From: Delphinapterus leucas
Taxonomy: Eukaryota > Chordata > Mammalia > Artiodactyla > Monodontidae
Direction of reading: 5' to 3'
Length of the DNA: 64,000 nt
Assembly: GCF_002288925.2 (NCBI RefSeq)
Contig: NW_022098069.1
Coordinates: forward strand, 70,970,099-71,034,098
How positions within the stretch are numbered: position 1 is the first letter of the stretch; each line of letters starts with the position of its first letter. Shown piece by piece: positions 38,001 to 49,689 of this stretch. The notes beneath the pieces were generated by a model. That model made no database searches, had not been told where the DNA came from, and saw only the letters and a program-made list of their open reading frames with translations. The position numbers and the translations under genes were made by a program.

Positions 38001-40254
38001 CCAGCTCTCCTCTAGTTTCATCTTAACAGTTTATGTCCATGATGTAAATGACAACCCACCAGTGTTTGACCAACTTTCTTATGAGGTCACCCTTTCTGAG
38101 TCAGAACCTGTGAATTCTCGATTCTTTAAAGTGCAAGCTTTTGATAAGGATTCAGGAGCAAATGGTGAAATTGCATACAGCATTGCTGAAGGCAATACAG
38201 GGGATGCTTTTGGCATATTCCCAGATGGTCAATTGTATATAAAAAGTGAACTGGACCGTGAACTTCAAGACAGATATGTTTTACTGGTTGTTGCTTCTGA
38301 CAGAGCAGTGGAACCCCTTAGTGCTACTGTGAATGTTACTGTAATTTTAGAAGATGTAAATGATAACAGACCTCTTTTTAACAGTACCAATTACACATTT
38401 TACTTTGAAGAAGAACAGAGAGCTGGGTCGTTTGTGGGCAAAGTAAGTGCTATAGATAAAGACTTTGGGCCAAATGGAGAAGTAAGGTATTCTTTTGAAA
38501 TGGTGCAGCCAGATTTTGAGCTGCATGCAATTAGTGGGGAAATTACAAATACTCATCAGTTTGACAGGGAGTCTCTTATGAGGCGGAGAGGGACTGCAGT
38601 GTTTAGCTTTACAGTCACTGCAACAGATCAGGGGCTCCCTCAGCCTCTCAAGGATCAGGCCACAGTACATGTTTACATGAAGGACATAAACGATAATGCT
38701 CCCAAGTTTTTAAAAGACTTTTACCAAGCGACAATATCAGAGTCAGCAGCCAACCTGACACAAGTTTTAAGAGTATCTGCCTCAGATGTTGATGAAGGTA
38801 ATAATGGACTTATTCATTATTCTGTAATAAAAGGAAATGAAGAAAGACAGTTTGCTATAGACAGTACCTCTGGTCAGGTGACACTTATTGGCAAATTAGA
38901 CTATGAAGCAACAGCTGCCTATTCCCTTGTAATTCAAGCAGTGGATTCAGGGGCAGTTTCCCTCAATTCGACTTGTACCTTAAATATTGATATTTTAGAT
39001 GAAAATGACAATACCCCTTCTTTCCCTAAATCAACACTATTTGTTGATGTTTTGGAAAACATGAGAATTGGTGAACTCGTGTCCTCTGTTACTGCAACTG
39101 ATTCAGATTCAGGTGACAATGCTGACTTACATTACAGTATTACTGGGACTAACAATCATGGAACTTTCAGCATTAGCCCAAACACTGGGAGTATTTTTCT
39201 TGCCAAAAAATTGGACTTTGAAACACAGTCTTTGTACAAATTAAATATAACAGCAAAAGACCAAGGAAGGCCTCCTCGTTCATCTACAATGTCAGTGGTT
39301 ATACATGTGAGAGACTTTAATGACAATCCTCCTAGCTTCCCTCCTGGGGATATTTTCAAGTCTATTGTTGAGAACATTCCCATTGGAACGTCTGTCATTT
39401 CAGTGACTGCACATGACCCTGATGCAGACATTAATGGGCAACTCTGCTATACGATCATCCAACAGATGCCAAGGGGCAACCACTTTGGCATAGATGAAGT
39501 CAAAGGTACTATCTATACAAATGCTGAAATAGATCGGGAATTTGCTAATCTCTTTGAGTTAACTGTAAAAGCCAATGATCAAGCTGTGCCTATTGAAACT
39601 AGACGGTATGCTTTGAAAAACGTGACCATTTTGGTTACAGACCTCAATGACAATGTTCCAATGTTTATATCACAAAATGCCCTGGCTGCCGACCCTTCAG
39701 CTGTGATTGGTTCTGTTCTGACAACAATTATGGCTGCTGACCCAGATGAAGGGGCGAATGGAGAGGTGGAGTATGAGATCATCAATGGGGACACAGACAC
39801 CTTCATTGTGGATCGTTATAGTGGAGACTTGAGAGTGGCTTCAGCGCTGGTGCCTTCTCAGCTGATCTATAATCTCATAGTTTCAGCAACAGACCTTGGC
39901 CCTGAAAGGAGGAAATCAACCACTGAATTGACCGTCATTCTTCAGGGCCTTGATGGACCTGTTTTTACACAACCCAAATATATCACTATTTTGAAGGAAG
40001 GAGAACCCATTGGCACCAACGTGATATCAATAGAAGCAGCTAGCCCTAGAGGATCTGAAGCCCCAGTGGAGTATTATATTGTTTCAGTCCGTTGTGAAGA
40101 AAAAACTGTGGGACGTCTCTTTACTATTGGACGACAAACTGGCATAATTCAGACTGCAGCCATTCTGGACCGTGAACAAGGAGCCTGTCTTTACCTGGTG
40201 GATGTTTATGCCATAGAAAAATCAACTGCTTTTCCCAGAACACAGAGAGCAGAG
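35083..40254 (+). CDS. FAT4: FAT4 first coding exon: signal peptide and cadherin repeats 1-16 (partial gene)
   Basis: FAT4 is a giant atypical cadherin at the cell surface. It binds Dachsous-1 on neighbouring cells to set planar polarity and restrain growth. I chose the ATG at 35,083 because it has an optimal context (ACCATGG) and starts the protein as in human (MDLA...); the open frame extends upstream only into the splice acceptor. Residues 18-33 form the signal-peptide core, with cleavage probably after Gly41. Sixteen extracellular cadherin repeats follow. Their linker motifs (DxNDNxP type) fall near residues 126, 241, 344, 466, 573, 680, 784, 884, 987, 1091, 1201, 1306, 1411 and 1520, plus a degenerate linker at 1621-1628. 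LDRE-type motifs occur in most repeats. The exon ends after GAG (Glu1724) at a GTAATG donor, phase 0. Beyond it the frame runs into intron and stops at 40,288. The remaining repeats, EGF and laminin-G domains, membrane segment and tail lie outside the window. I see no frameshift or in-frame stop. The match to the human protein is from memory, but it is very close throughout. Confidence 0.97.
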
Positions 40255-41484
40255 GTAATGATTTTGTCATCCCTTATGATTATTTGTTGATGTGTTTTTT
40301 AGGAAGATCGTTCTCTTTATATTTACTTTCTATAGTAATTTACCTTTACTGTTGATTGTTCATTTTACTGACAGGAGCATATAAAAATGTTCTGTCACAC
40401 AGACTAACAAGAATTACATGCAATTTAGCTTCAATCCTGATCAAAACCAAACAATGAACAGTTTTTACCTTATATTTCATCTCACACCATCATTTGTGTA
40501 ATGCTAATGAGAGCTCTTTAGCCATTTCAGAAGTACAAAAAAAAATTCATTTATCTAAGTTACATCACCACACTAAACTAAACACCTCACAGTAAGGAAG
40601 TCTACCAGAGAATGAGCAATTTCAGACTTAAGAAATCCATATTCCAAAATGAAGAACTTTGGTAGAAATCAGCATTATAGCATGGCTTTCAAGGGGGAGT
40701 GGCTGTGGACTGACAGTTTACATCAGGACGGTATTAACTTTCACATCCTCAGCAGTCTTGGCAGTTTCTTTATAGACAGTGACTAATTTCAATGTGCTGG
40801 GCCAAGTTTGGGGAGATTCCTGATTTCATCTGCCTTCACATTTTAGGCACTATCTTCTGACTTAAAGTAATCCTCTCTCTTCCCTCTTGAACTAAAGCAT
40901 GTAATGTGCTGTGAATGATCAGAGATTAGAAGCTGTTTCTTGAGACACAACTGTGTTGTTCAATGCCATGGTATAGGTACAAGTTGTTCTGTCTGCTGAT
41001 GGGCAAGAAACTAGTGTTTCAAAACATAAGCCAAAAGATTTCAAGCTTGGCCTTTCCCGGGGTATATTTTTGGCTGTTACTACCTCAGTGTTTCATTGAT
41101 TTGCTTTTTAATTGAACTACTTCCAATGCTGTTTTGATAATCAACTAGAAATGATATAGCTATACTCTGGAAAGCTCGTTTGCCATTTCCTAAGTTCTCT
41201 CTCCTCACTCCCTTCAAAGAGATTCTGGTGTCACTCAGCCAAAAACACAGAATATCAAGCGTGGTTTGTGATACTCGGCAGTAACCCAGACACAACATGC
41301 TAGTGAAACTGAGGCTCATGTGTTTGTTTTCTTGCTTTTTTTTCTTGTTTTTACAGAGGTGAGGGGTTTTCTTCATTTAAAAATGTTCATTTATTATTAT
41401 ATCTTTCTGAATCCCCTGTGATTTTTTTTCTCATGTTAGCTACCTATGTCTATTCTATGGATGGAACAGTATATTCATGGCCTA

Positions 41485-41552
41485 GAGGATATTAGAGATA
41501 TAATTAGAGATATAATTCTTAATAGAGATATAATTCTTAGAGATAAAATTTT
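41485..41552 (+). repeat. Short tandem repeat, TAGAGATATAATTCTTAA-like unit
   Basis: Three to four imperfect copies of a unit of about 12-18 bases built on TAGAGATATAATTCTT. Copy length varies between the first and later units. Confidence 0.85.
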
Positions 41553-42999
41553 AAGTGGAATTCAGTTTTACCTTATACACATAGACCTGAAGAAACTTTT
41601 AACCCATATGTCCTCTTTTACCTAATTAGTTTTTTAAAGATCTTAACATAGGTCTTACTTGTTGAGCTATTTGGTTTAACTCAGGCTATGATTTACATGT
41701 AATTTTATTTTGATTTGGGGTTATTCCTCCCTTAAACCCACTCCCTCGCTCTACCTTCCTTCTCTGGAATTATTTCTTAGATGAAGAGATTTAAGCAGCT
41801 ATTAAAAACAGGCAATTAAGTCATTCTAGACTTTAAATTTGTTAAACTGTAAAACAAATTATGTTATTGGTTGTTTGGTTCAATGCATTACATTTGCTCT
41901 TCAGTGAGAATAAATGTCCATTGTTTTCATTAGAAGATTTATTTAGTCTTATTATTTATCCATGAGATATGCAAAGATTAGCTTAGCTTAAATTTATTAA
42001 ATAGTGCTGTTTCTGCATTAGGCACGAGGACTAAAAAATAATGATTATAAACCATTTTGTTAGGAATAGGGGATTATATGTCTGTTACTTTTTTTAACCT
42101 CAAATAGCACCAATATGAAAAGTTATTCATATTTACTGTAGCCTATTTAAAAATCTGGAGAGAATTCATCATGATGATTTTTTTATGAGAAAAAAATTGT
42201 TTGTCAGGGTACCTTCTGTGAACTGAAGTGCTGAAATTGTAAACCAAGTTTGAGTTCCCAAGCTCCAACCACTCCTAAAATTAAAAGCAAATGTGTTTCT
42301 CCAAAGAATATTGAAAGCAGTAGTTGGGAGCTAGAATTTCATATTATTATTGGTTGTATCTTCCAAGTGCATACAATAAAGTTTTTTTCCTTCTGCTCAA
42401 ACAGTTAATTTACCATGATTCTGCAAAAAGAAGCTGTAAATTACCTCTGGTTGTCAGAGGTGATATTTCAATTGTTTGTTTCTAAGTGTAAACTTTGCTC
42501 CAATGCATTTTTTAACAATTTATTCATGTACACTGATAGGAGTCTGGGTTGCTTACTCAGGTTTCTGGCTAGAGTCATGGCTGATCACATTCCATGGACA
42601 AGCAGAGGGTCAGTGGGTAAAAGAGAAATGATTTAATCTGCATTCTTTTTCAAGCTCTGACACTTGTGTGTGTGGGGGAAGGGGGCGGTGCTGGGGACTT
42701 GGCTCTGATACTTCTCATTCCAGAGCTCTGTCCAGTTGTACACCTTCACTGCCCCTACCTGTCATAGCTAAAACTTTGGCATGGATGAGAGTGTCTTTGA
42801 AGGATGGCTTTTGTGTTGCAGACACAAGGTTTATTATCCTTTTATTTTATATCTTTGTATTCTAAGAAGAGTCTTGATTATGTTAGAATAGCTCATATAC
42901 ACTTTGTACCACTTTTTTAGGTTCAACAAAAAAATTGGAGATGTAGCACATCCATAAGCATTTCTCTTTTAATATGTGTTTTATGGGAACATGCAACTT

Positions 43000-43310
43000 A
43001 GGGACTGGGTTGGACTTCTTGAAGATCAAAGGCTTTGTCTCATTGGTCTTTATTTCTTTTATTTTTTACATCTTTATTGGAGTATAATTGCTTTACAATG
43101 TTGTGTTAGTTCCTGCTGTACAACAAAGTGAGTCAGCTAAGTGTATACATATATCCCCATATCCCCTCCCTCTTGAACCTCCCTCCAACCCTCCCTATCC
43201 CACCTCATTGGTCTTTATTATCTCCTAGTATAATATCTCCTTGATAATAATATCTCCTAGAGCCTGGTGTATAGTAGGTGCTCAGTACATGTTTGCTGAA
43301 TGAGATGGTA
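43000..43310 (+). repeat. L2/MIR-type 3' end, interrupted
   Basis: GGCTTTGTCTCATTGGTCTT leads, after the L1 insertion, into AGAGCCTGGTGTATAGTAGG and TGTTTGCTGAATGAGA. This is the usual 3' end pattern of an L2-like element, and the L1 fragment at 43,055-43,203 split it. Confidence 0.6.
43055..43203 (-). mobile_element. Very short 5'-truncated LINE-1 3' end, antisense
   Basis: Minus-strand L1 3' UTR text (plus strand TTACATCTTTATTGGAGTAT, later CCCCATATCCCCTCCCTCTT). A perfect 16-base target duplication, CTCATTGGTCTTTATT, lies at 43,039-43,054 and 43,204-43,219. Only about 150 bp of the element was copied. It is homologous to the 3' part of the antisense L1 at 52,627. Confidence 0.92.
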
Positions 43311-43568
43311 GAAGAGCTAAGACTGGTGTGTGCATTCTTGTGCTTCAGGAATAATCAGCAGAGAGAAGCCGGGGGAATAAAGGAGGTTAGTAAATTTGAT
43401 CTCGATCATTATTTGAACTAAGGACATAAAGACATACCAATTATGTCTGTTCTACAAATGAACTGAGAATTGTCAGAAGACTCAAAGAGGAAAGAGGAAT
43501 TTAGGTGGATGGTCTCACATGGAACTTAGGGTTTAAATGGAGAGAAATACTGTATATGCTTCTAGGTT

Positions 43569-44906
43569 GCAGTTCTCAAATTTGTCTGTCGCAGGACCCC
43601 AAGAGATTTTGCTTAGGTGTGTCTTATCTATTAATATTTATATTTTGAACATTAAAACTGAGAAAATTTTAAAATGTTTATTAATTTCTTTAAAATCACA
43701 TTAACCATATAACATATTTTTATTTTATTTTATTAAAAGAACTTAATTTTGCCAAACTTAAAAACTAATGAAAAGAGAGACATTATTTTACATTTTAATA
43801 AATCCCTTTAATATCTGGCCTAAGAGAAGACAGCTGGATTCTCAAATCTTCTTATTCCATCTACTGCAATATGTTCTTTTGGTTAAAGTACATGAAGATA
43901 ATCCGTTCTCACTCAGATAGACAAAGCTGGATAAGGGAAAGATATTTTGATATCCTTTTCAGATAATTGATGATTTTCTTTTGATACTACACCGGAATTC
44001 CACAACTGGCTGTTTCTTAAAACTTACTTGCAGTTAGGAATCTGGAACCTTACCATTGAACTTTTCATACTTCGTTGAATGAAAATACTGATCTGTCTTG
44101 CATTCTGAATGGAAATTTTACCTATGTGTGACTTAGAAATATCAGGCATTGATCATTTGGAAAATACTGGTTATAACTGATAAGGATCTTATCAAAAGAG
44201 TCGTTAAATATATTGACTCACAACCTCATGGTGATGGTTTGAAGTTTTCCAAATTTGAATTTTCACTTGTAAGCTCAAATTTTATCATTAGTAATTAGTT
44301 AGTTGTTGTCCTGATGTATTAGGCTTCCTTTGTTCATTTTCAAACAAACAAAAAATGTCTGTCACATAGCAAATCTAAAAAAAGTGTAGTTTCTCTGTCA
44401 GTTGTTCTTTCAAGTAAAAATTGTATTCTGTAAGTAGAGCACCTAGTTCAGCCTTTAACTCAATCCATTACACACATGCTTTTCTTTGAGACTACTTACA
44501 GTGGTACAGATTAATGGTTCTTTGTGCACGTTTCACTATTTGTCACCCAAATATTGAAAAGACATCAGGATTTAATGGTCTAGATTTAATAATATTAATC
44601 ATTTTACTGTTTCTTCAAGGAGAGTTCTTCAGTTTTTAAGTGAAACTGGCATTTCATTTTTACTGTGCCTAGTTAGTGAAGAATACAATTAGAGCTGAAT
44701 ACTTTGGAACTACTGCTTTGCTTCGTGCTAAGGCACCAGCAGTTTTACCTGCCCTTTGCTTTTGCACTTCTAGTGTAAATGTCAACATAGTGAAAAGGCA
44801 AACAGTGTTTTGTATAATTATGACCACAGTTTTTTTATTTCCCAGGCATCTTTAATGGGTCTCTGGTATGCCTAGGGCCCCATGTTCCACAGTGGGAGAA
44901 CCATTG
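43569..44906 (+). mobile_element. hAT-type DNA transposon relic, about 1.3 kb
   Basis: The left end reads CAGTTCTCAAATTTGTCTG and the right end GTGGGAGAACCATTG. These are imperfect inverted repeats of the CAGTGGTTCTCAAA type used by hAT-Charlie elements. The flanks show a decayed 8-bp duplication: TCTAGG is shared at 43,561-43,566 and 44,908-44,913. No transposase frame survives. I recognise the texture as an old mammalian family but cannot name it with confidence. Confidence 0.7.
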
Positions 44907-45257
44907 GTCTAGGCACTGAGATTTTTGCAATTCATTAAAAAAAACAACAACAAAAAAAGCAACTAGAAATATTCTATTACAAGTGTGTTTAGAATGTTAA
45001 GTGAACAAATTGTGATTGCGTTTAGCTTAGAAATGAGTTTTAGCAATTGATAATAAATAAATTTATTCTACAGTGAAACCATCAAGAGTTCCAGGAGAAA
45101 TGATGCAGGCATTTGTAATATCAATACTGAATATCAAGTTTAGAAATGATTTTCTTCCAAAGGGTTTAGAAGAAGAGTTAGTGCACCTTATATTAAATGT
45201 ATGTATATCTTGTGTGTCATTCCTCACAGGCAAAATATAAGCAACGGAACTGAATAT

Positions 45258-45290
45258 TTAATAATAATGATAATAATAATAATTATTATA
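45258..45290 (+). repeat. (TAA)n low-complexity run
   Basis: Repeated TAATAATAATGATAATAATA text. Confidence 0.85.
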
Positions 45291-45294
45291 AAAT

Positions 45295-45475
45295 TGATTG
45301 CATATCACTATGTTCAGTCATTGACCTGAGTGCTAACTGTTTCTTTAGGGATTTTTATCATTTGAGCCTCAACAACAACTAACAACAACGTTAGTCATAT
45401 CACTCCCACTTCGTAGTTGTGGAAACAGTCTCAGAAAAGTTAAATGATTTGCTTAGGTTCAGATTGATAGAAAGA
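45295..45475 (-). repeat. MIR SINE, diverged
   Basis: Reverse-complement MIR pattern: GTTGTGGAAACAGTCTCAGA and AAGTTAAATGATTTGCTTAG. Confidence 0.65.
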
Positions 45476-47319
45476 AAAATCACATCCAGACTTGAGTAAT
45501 CCATTATTTGTGTTCATAGCTACTGTCCTATAAAGACAGGGTAATCTGTGGTCTTTGTTAAGAGAGGGGCTTTTTTACTCCATAGATAAAAGTATAGATG
45601 TATGCTTTTGATAATCTTGTTTTCAAGATTAAAAACTCTTTGAAAAGTAGTATTATGTATTGTCTGAACCAAGAGAAGCATGACTTTTGCTGCCTCAATC
45701 AAGGCCATCAGCAGATGCTGTACATTCCTATGGGTCAGTTACTGGTAGCAGCAAGGATTCCAAGTTGAGGACCTGTGGAGGTGTTTTTGGAGCAGGGAAG
45801 AAGGGTGAGAATATGAGAGAGAGGCACTGGAGACAAAGGAAGCGCACACGTATATGTAGTGACCCTCCTAATTTATGGTACTGTACAGTTTGGAAACAGT
45901 TGCTGTACTTTATTTGTGGAGAATAGGTGGAGAATCCATTTTTGGATTTTCAGATGATAAGTCTTACTCTCCTAAGGAATAATGATGAAATTGTGTGGGT
46001 GGAGTGTGAAGATTATATTCAAAGGGGGAAAACATTTTCTTACTTCCTCGACTTTTGACTTCCACATTGTTTTTTTTTTTAAACAATCTATGATTATTTT
46101 CTGATTCTATTTTTTCCCTGTTGGTATGTGTTTATTAAATTTATTAAACTGTGACTTAAAGGCCTCTATAAGTTTTTAAGACATGTATAAATGTGTATCA
46201 CAGACAGGAATATTGGACAATTAAGCTCATGTTGCATATCTCATATATGGCTTCAGGATGCTTGATTTGGTCTCTCTCTTTTGTTGATATATTTCCATAG
46301 ACATAGTTTATTTTCTGACAAAGTTATTGTTTATTTCTCTCTTTGCCTTTATTAAAACCCAAATTATTTTAATCCTTTATTGTTCCATTAGATTTTTGAG
46401 GCAACTACTCTAGGAATAGTTTTGAAAAGACATTTATATGCTTCATATTTTGTGGAATCAATTTTTCATTGCACTGTCTGCAGCTTGCACTTTGCCATCA
46501 TTACAATGAAAAACTGCCAAAGAACCTCATTAGCTGTGAGGGACTGTTGAGTTAGTGACTATAAAGGATTCCACAGGCCCTGAGGTATGTCCTCTCTTCC
46601 AAGAATTAATATGTCTAAGGTTCAGCTCTTGATGAATATCCATGAAATTAGGTAGTATTCAGAATAAGGAGCTTGGGAGTGGAAATTGAAGAAGAGTAAC
46701 TGGCAAGTGACATGGCCAACATGAATTAAAGGGTTTCTTAAAGCCTCCTAGATATGGAATATGGTAAATATATTCTAATGCTTTCAGGCTTTAAGTAGTC
46801 TGTGACAACAGCAGCCAATTTTAGTAGTACAATAAATAAGGAGGAGAGAGTATGAAGAAGGCAGAGAAGTGAAAAATTTTTAAACTTCTGTTAGACAAAT
46901 ATCATTTATAAAATATATACATGTAATATATATATATAGTACCATGTACTAACATGTATGCAACCATTGTACAAAGATTACTGGATTTTCCCTGGTGTTA
47001 AAATCCTGAGACAAAATAGGACAATAAAGTCATGAAGATGACAGAATCTAACTGGAAGATAATTTACATGTGGCAGTCAAGAATTGACTCTAGGGATGCA
47101 GTTTCCAGACATGTATGCATATTTAGGAAACAATTAGGGAATAAAAACCAAGTTTTAAGGTATTGAGGAAATGCTGAGAGACATTTATAAACGCTGTCTG
47201 ACAACTGGCAACTGGGAGCCAATGGCATTGTTATGGATTATTTGTTTCAGATTATTGACATTTTTCTGAAATGTTTTATCATGTATAGATTCTAACATAT
47301 ATAAACATAACATATATAA

Positions 47320-47490
47320 AGTGTTTACTGGTGAGCACGGGGCATTGTCTTGCCTTCACCATAATCCACGACATCTCACCATTTGACAAATGAGGATACC
47401 AAGGCTAATGGAGGTCAAGTTTATGGAGCTGGTTTATGGTGGAATGGAATTTGAACCCAGCAGTCTGACTTGAGTATGTATGTTTAATCA
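47320..47490 (-). repeat. MIR SINE
   Basis: CACCATTTGACAAATGAGGA followed by GAATTTGAACCCAGCAGTCT is the MIR reverse complement with its tRNA-like B-box remnant. Confidence 0.75.
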
Positions 47491-47739
47491 CAACACAACA
47501 TGTTATAAGAAAGGTTGATACTTTCTATACTCTCATAGGCATACAAGTTTTACTGTGTAAAAAGTTGTTTTCATATTTTTATATTTCTTCATACTGGTGA
47601 CTGAAGAAATATAGGGTAAAGTGAAGTTTAGTTAATGACCCAGTAGTAGGATTACTTTAGGTCCCTATTAATCTTTATTTAGGTTAGGCTTGAATAAATG
47701 GACCTATAATGTCAGTTCTTCATTTTATTTTTCGATGTG

Positions 47740-48478
47740 CCGTGAGAATATATTTCCATTCTTCCAGTTACTGGCTCATTTACTTTCTTCCCTTTTCAGC
47801 AAAATTTTTGAAAGAGTTGCCTTTCCTGTCTTCTTTCTTCTCATTATCTCTTAAATCCACCCCCATCAGGCTTGGCTTCTGCCACTCTAGTAAAATTGCT
47901 CTTACCAAAGCCACCATGATAGCCACATGTTTACATCCATTGGGCAGGTCTCAGTGCCCATTGTATATATACTTTTAAGTAATCAAACTCTCAGGATTTT
48001 TATTCTGTTTCTTGGACCAGTTCCTTTTCAGCCTCCTTCACCAGCTTATCTCCATGCCCTCAAATTTTAACTGTTGGAATATTCCTAGAATCAGTTCTTG
48101 AAAACCTCTTCCTTTTTAATCTACACTTATTCCCTTGAAGATCTCAATCAAACTCATGATTTTAAATAACATATGAACAGATGAGTCCAAAATTTTGTCT
48201 CCACCCTGTATATCTCTCCTGAATTCCATATTCATATAACCAACCACTTACTCATTACATTTGATTAGTTTCTTAATAGATATTTTAAATTAACATTTCC
48301 AAATCTGAGCTCTTGATATCTTCCCCAATAAAAACTGACTCAAGAACCCTCAGCCGTCTCCTTTTCAATTGATGGCAACCCCAATCTTCTAACTGCTCGG
48401 GTCAAAAAACTTGGTGTTCTTTGACTTCTCACTTTCACACCCTATGTGCACTCTGTCAGTTAATCTTGGCTCTCTCTT
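47740..48478 (+). repeat. L2 LINE, ORF2 region (first segment)
   Basis: Recognisable L2 blocks in order: ATCAGGCTTGGCTTCTGCCA (near 47,866), CAGCCTCCTTCACCAGCTT (48,028), TCTCTCCTGAATTCCATATT (48,212) and the region before 48,478. The frame is broken. Two SINEs split it from its continuation at 49,078. Confidence 0.75.
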
Positions 48479-48491
48479 AAAAATATATCTA

Positions 48492-48836
48492 GGACTTCCC
48501 TGGTGGCGCAGTGGTTGGGAATCCGTCTGCCAATGCAGGGGCATGGGTTCGAGCCCTGGTCCGGGAGCATCCCACGTGCCGCGGAGCAACTGAGCCCGTG
48601 CGCCACAACTACTGAGCCTGCGCTGTAGAGCCCGTGAGCCACAACTGCTGAGCCCGCGAGCCACAGCTACCGAAGCCCGTGCGCCTGGAGCCCATGTCCC
48701 ACAGCAGGAGAGGCCACCGCAATGAGAGGCCCACCCACCACAGCGAAGAGTGGCCCCTGCTCTCTGCAACTAGAGAGGGCCCGTGCACAGCAACAAAGAC
48801 CCAACGCAGCCAAACAGAAACAAAAACAACAACAAC
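48492..48836 (+). mobile_element. CHR-type SINE, long form (first of a pair)
   Basis: GGACTTCCCTGGTGGCGCAG head, B box GGGTTCGAGCCCTGG, repeated CCACAACTACTGAGCC body and an AACAACAACAACAAAA tail. The duplication AAAAATATATCTAGG (48,479-48,493) recurs as AAAAATATATATAGG (48,837-48,851). It interrupts the L2. Confidence 0.95.
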
Positions 48837-48849
48837 AAAAATATATATA

Positions 48850-49050
48850 GGGCTTCCCTGGTGGCGCAGTGGTTGAGAGTCCGCCTGCCGATGCAGGGGA
48901 CACGGGTTCATGCCCCGGTCCGGGAAGATCCCACATGCTGCGGAGCGGCTGGGCCCGTGAGCCATGGCTGCTGAGCCTGCGCGTCCGGAGCCTGTGTCCA
49001 CAATGGGAGAGGCCACAACAGTGAGAGGCCCGCATACTGAAGAAAAAAAA
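48850..49050 (+). mobile_element. CHR-2-like short SINE (second of a pair)
   Basis: GGGCTTCCCTGGTGGCGCAG head and a run of A at 49,043-49,055. It starts inside the 3' duplication of the preceding SINE, and a third AAAAATATATATAT copy follows at 49,051-49,064. It therefore inserted into the first SINE's target repeat. Confidence 0.95.
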
Positions 49051-49077
49051 AAAAATATATATATATACATATATCCA

Positions 49078-49495
49078 GAAACTGATCTTTTCTCATCACT
49101 TATACTGTTACTCCCTTTGTCTAAGAAGCCGTCATCCTTCCCTTGGATTATTGAAGACAGACATCTTCTTACTGATTTCCGTCATTCTTTCCCACTCTTG
49201 TCTTTCCTTGCTCATCTTCTTTACTCATACTAGCTTCTTGCTAGTCCGAAAACTTGCTAGGAATACACCTGCCTCAAAGCTCTTGCTCCTGGATCCTCAC
49301 TCTGCATAGAATGCTCTTTCCTCCAGAGCACCTACTTGGATAATTTCCTCCCACGCTTCCAAGTATTTGCTCATATCTCACATTCTAAGTGAGAACTAAC
49401 CTTCCTTTACTGACTTATTACTGGAGCTCCCCACCCCCTCATCCTGCCTGATCTCCATTTCTCTATTATAGCGTTTCATATTCCTCCCCCGTAGA
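49078..49495 (+). repeat. L2 LINE, continuation after the SINE pair
   Basis: CTGCATAGAATGCTCTTTCC (near 49,301) and CCAAGTATTTGCTCATATCT (near 49,359) match the familiar L2 3' coding region. They resume where the segment before 48,478 left off. Confidence 0.75.
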
Positions 49496-49496
49496 A

Positions 49497-49630
49497 TTGA
49501 TCAGCCTCCTTCACCAGCTTCTTCTCATCTCCCGAAATGCTAAACACTGGGATGCCCCTGGAATCAATTCTTGTAATTCTTCTCTTTCTAATCTACTCTA
49601 TTCCACTGAGGTGACGAGCCCAACCAATCT
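49497..49630 (+). repeat. Second copy of an upstream L2 segment
   Basis: The text from CAGCCTCCTTCACCAGCTT (about 49,502) repeats, with divergence, the order of blocks seen at 48,028-48,165. It is out of order for a single L2, so it is either a second L2 or a local duplication. Confidence 0.7.
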
Positions 49631-49689
49631 CATTACTTTGAATAATATATATACACTATACAGGTATAAGTGCATGTGTGGTATAATTT

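Noticed and set aside
38347..39806. Antisense open frames across the FAT4 exon
   Set aside because: They are mirror frames of strongly constrained cadherin-repeat codons.
48389..49070. Several 60-150 codon frames rich in Cys, Gly, Ser and Trp
   Set aside because: They are translations of CHR SINEs. The same peptides appear at every SINE in the window.
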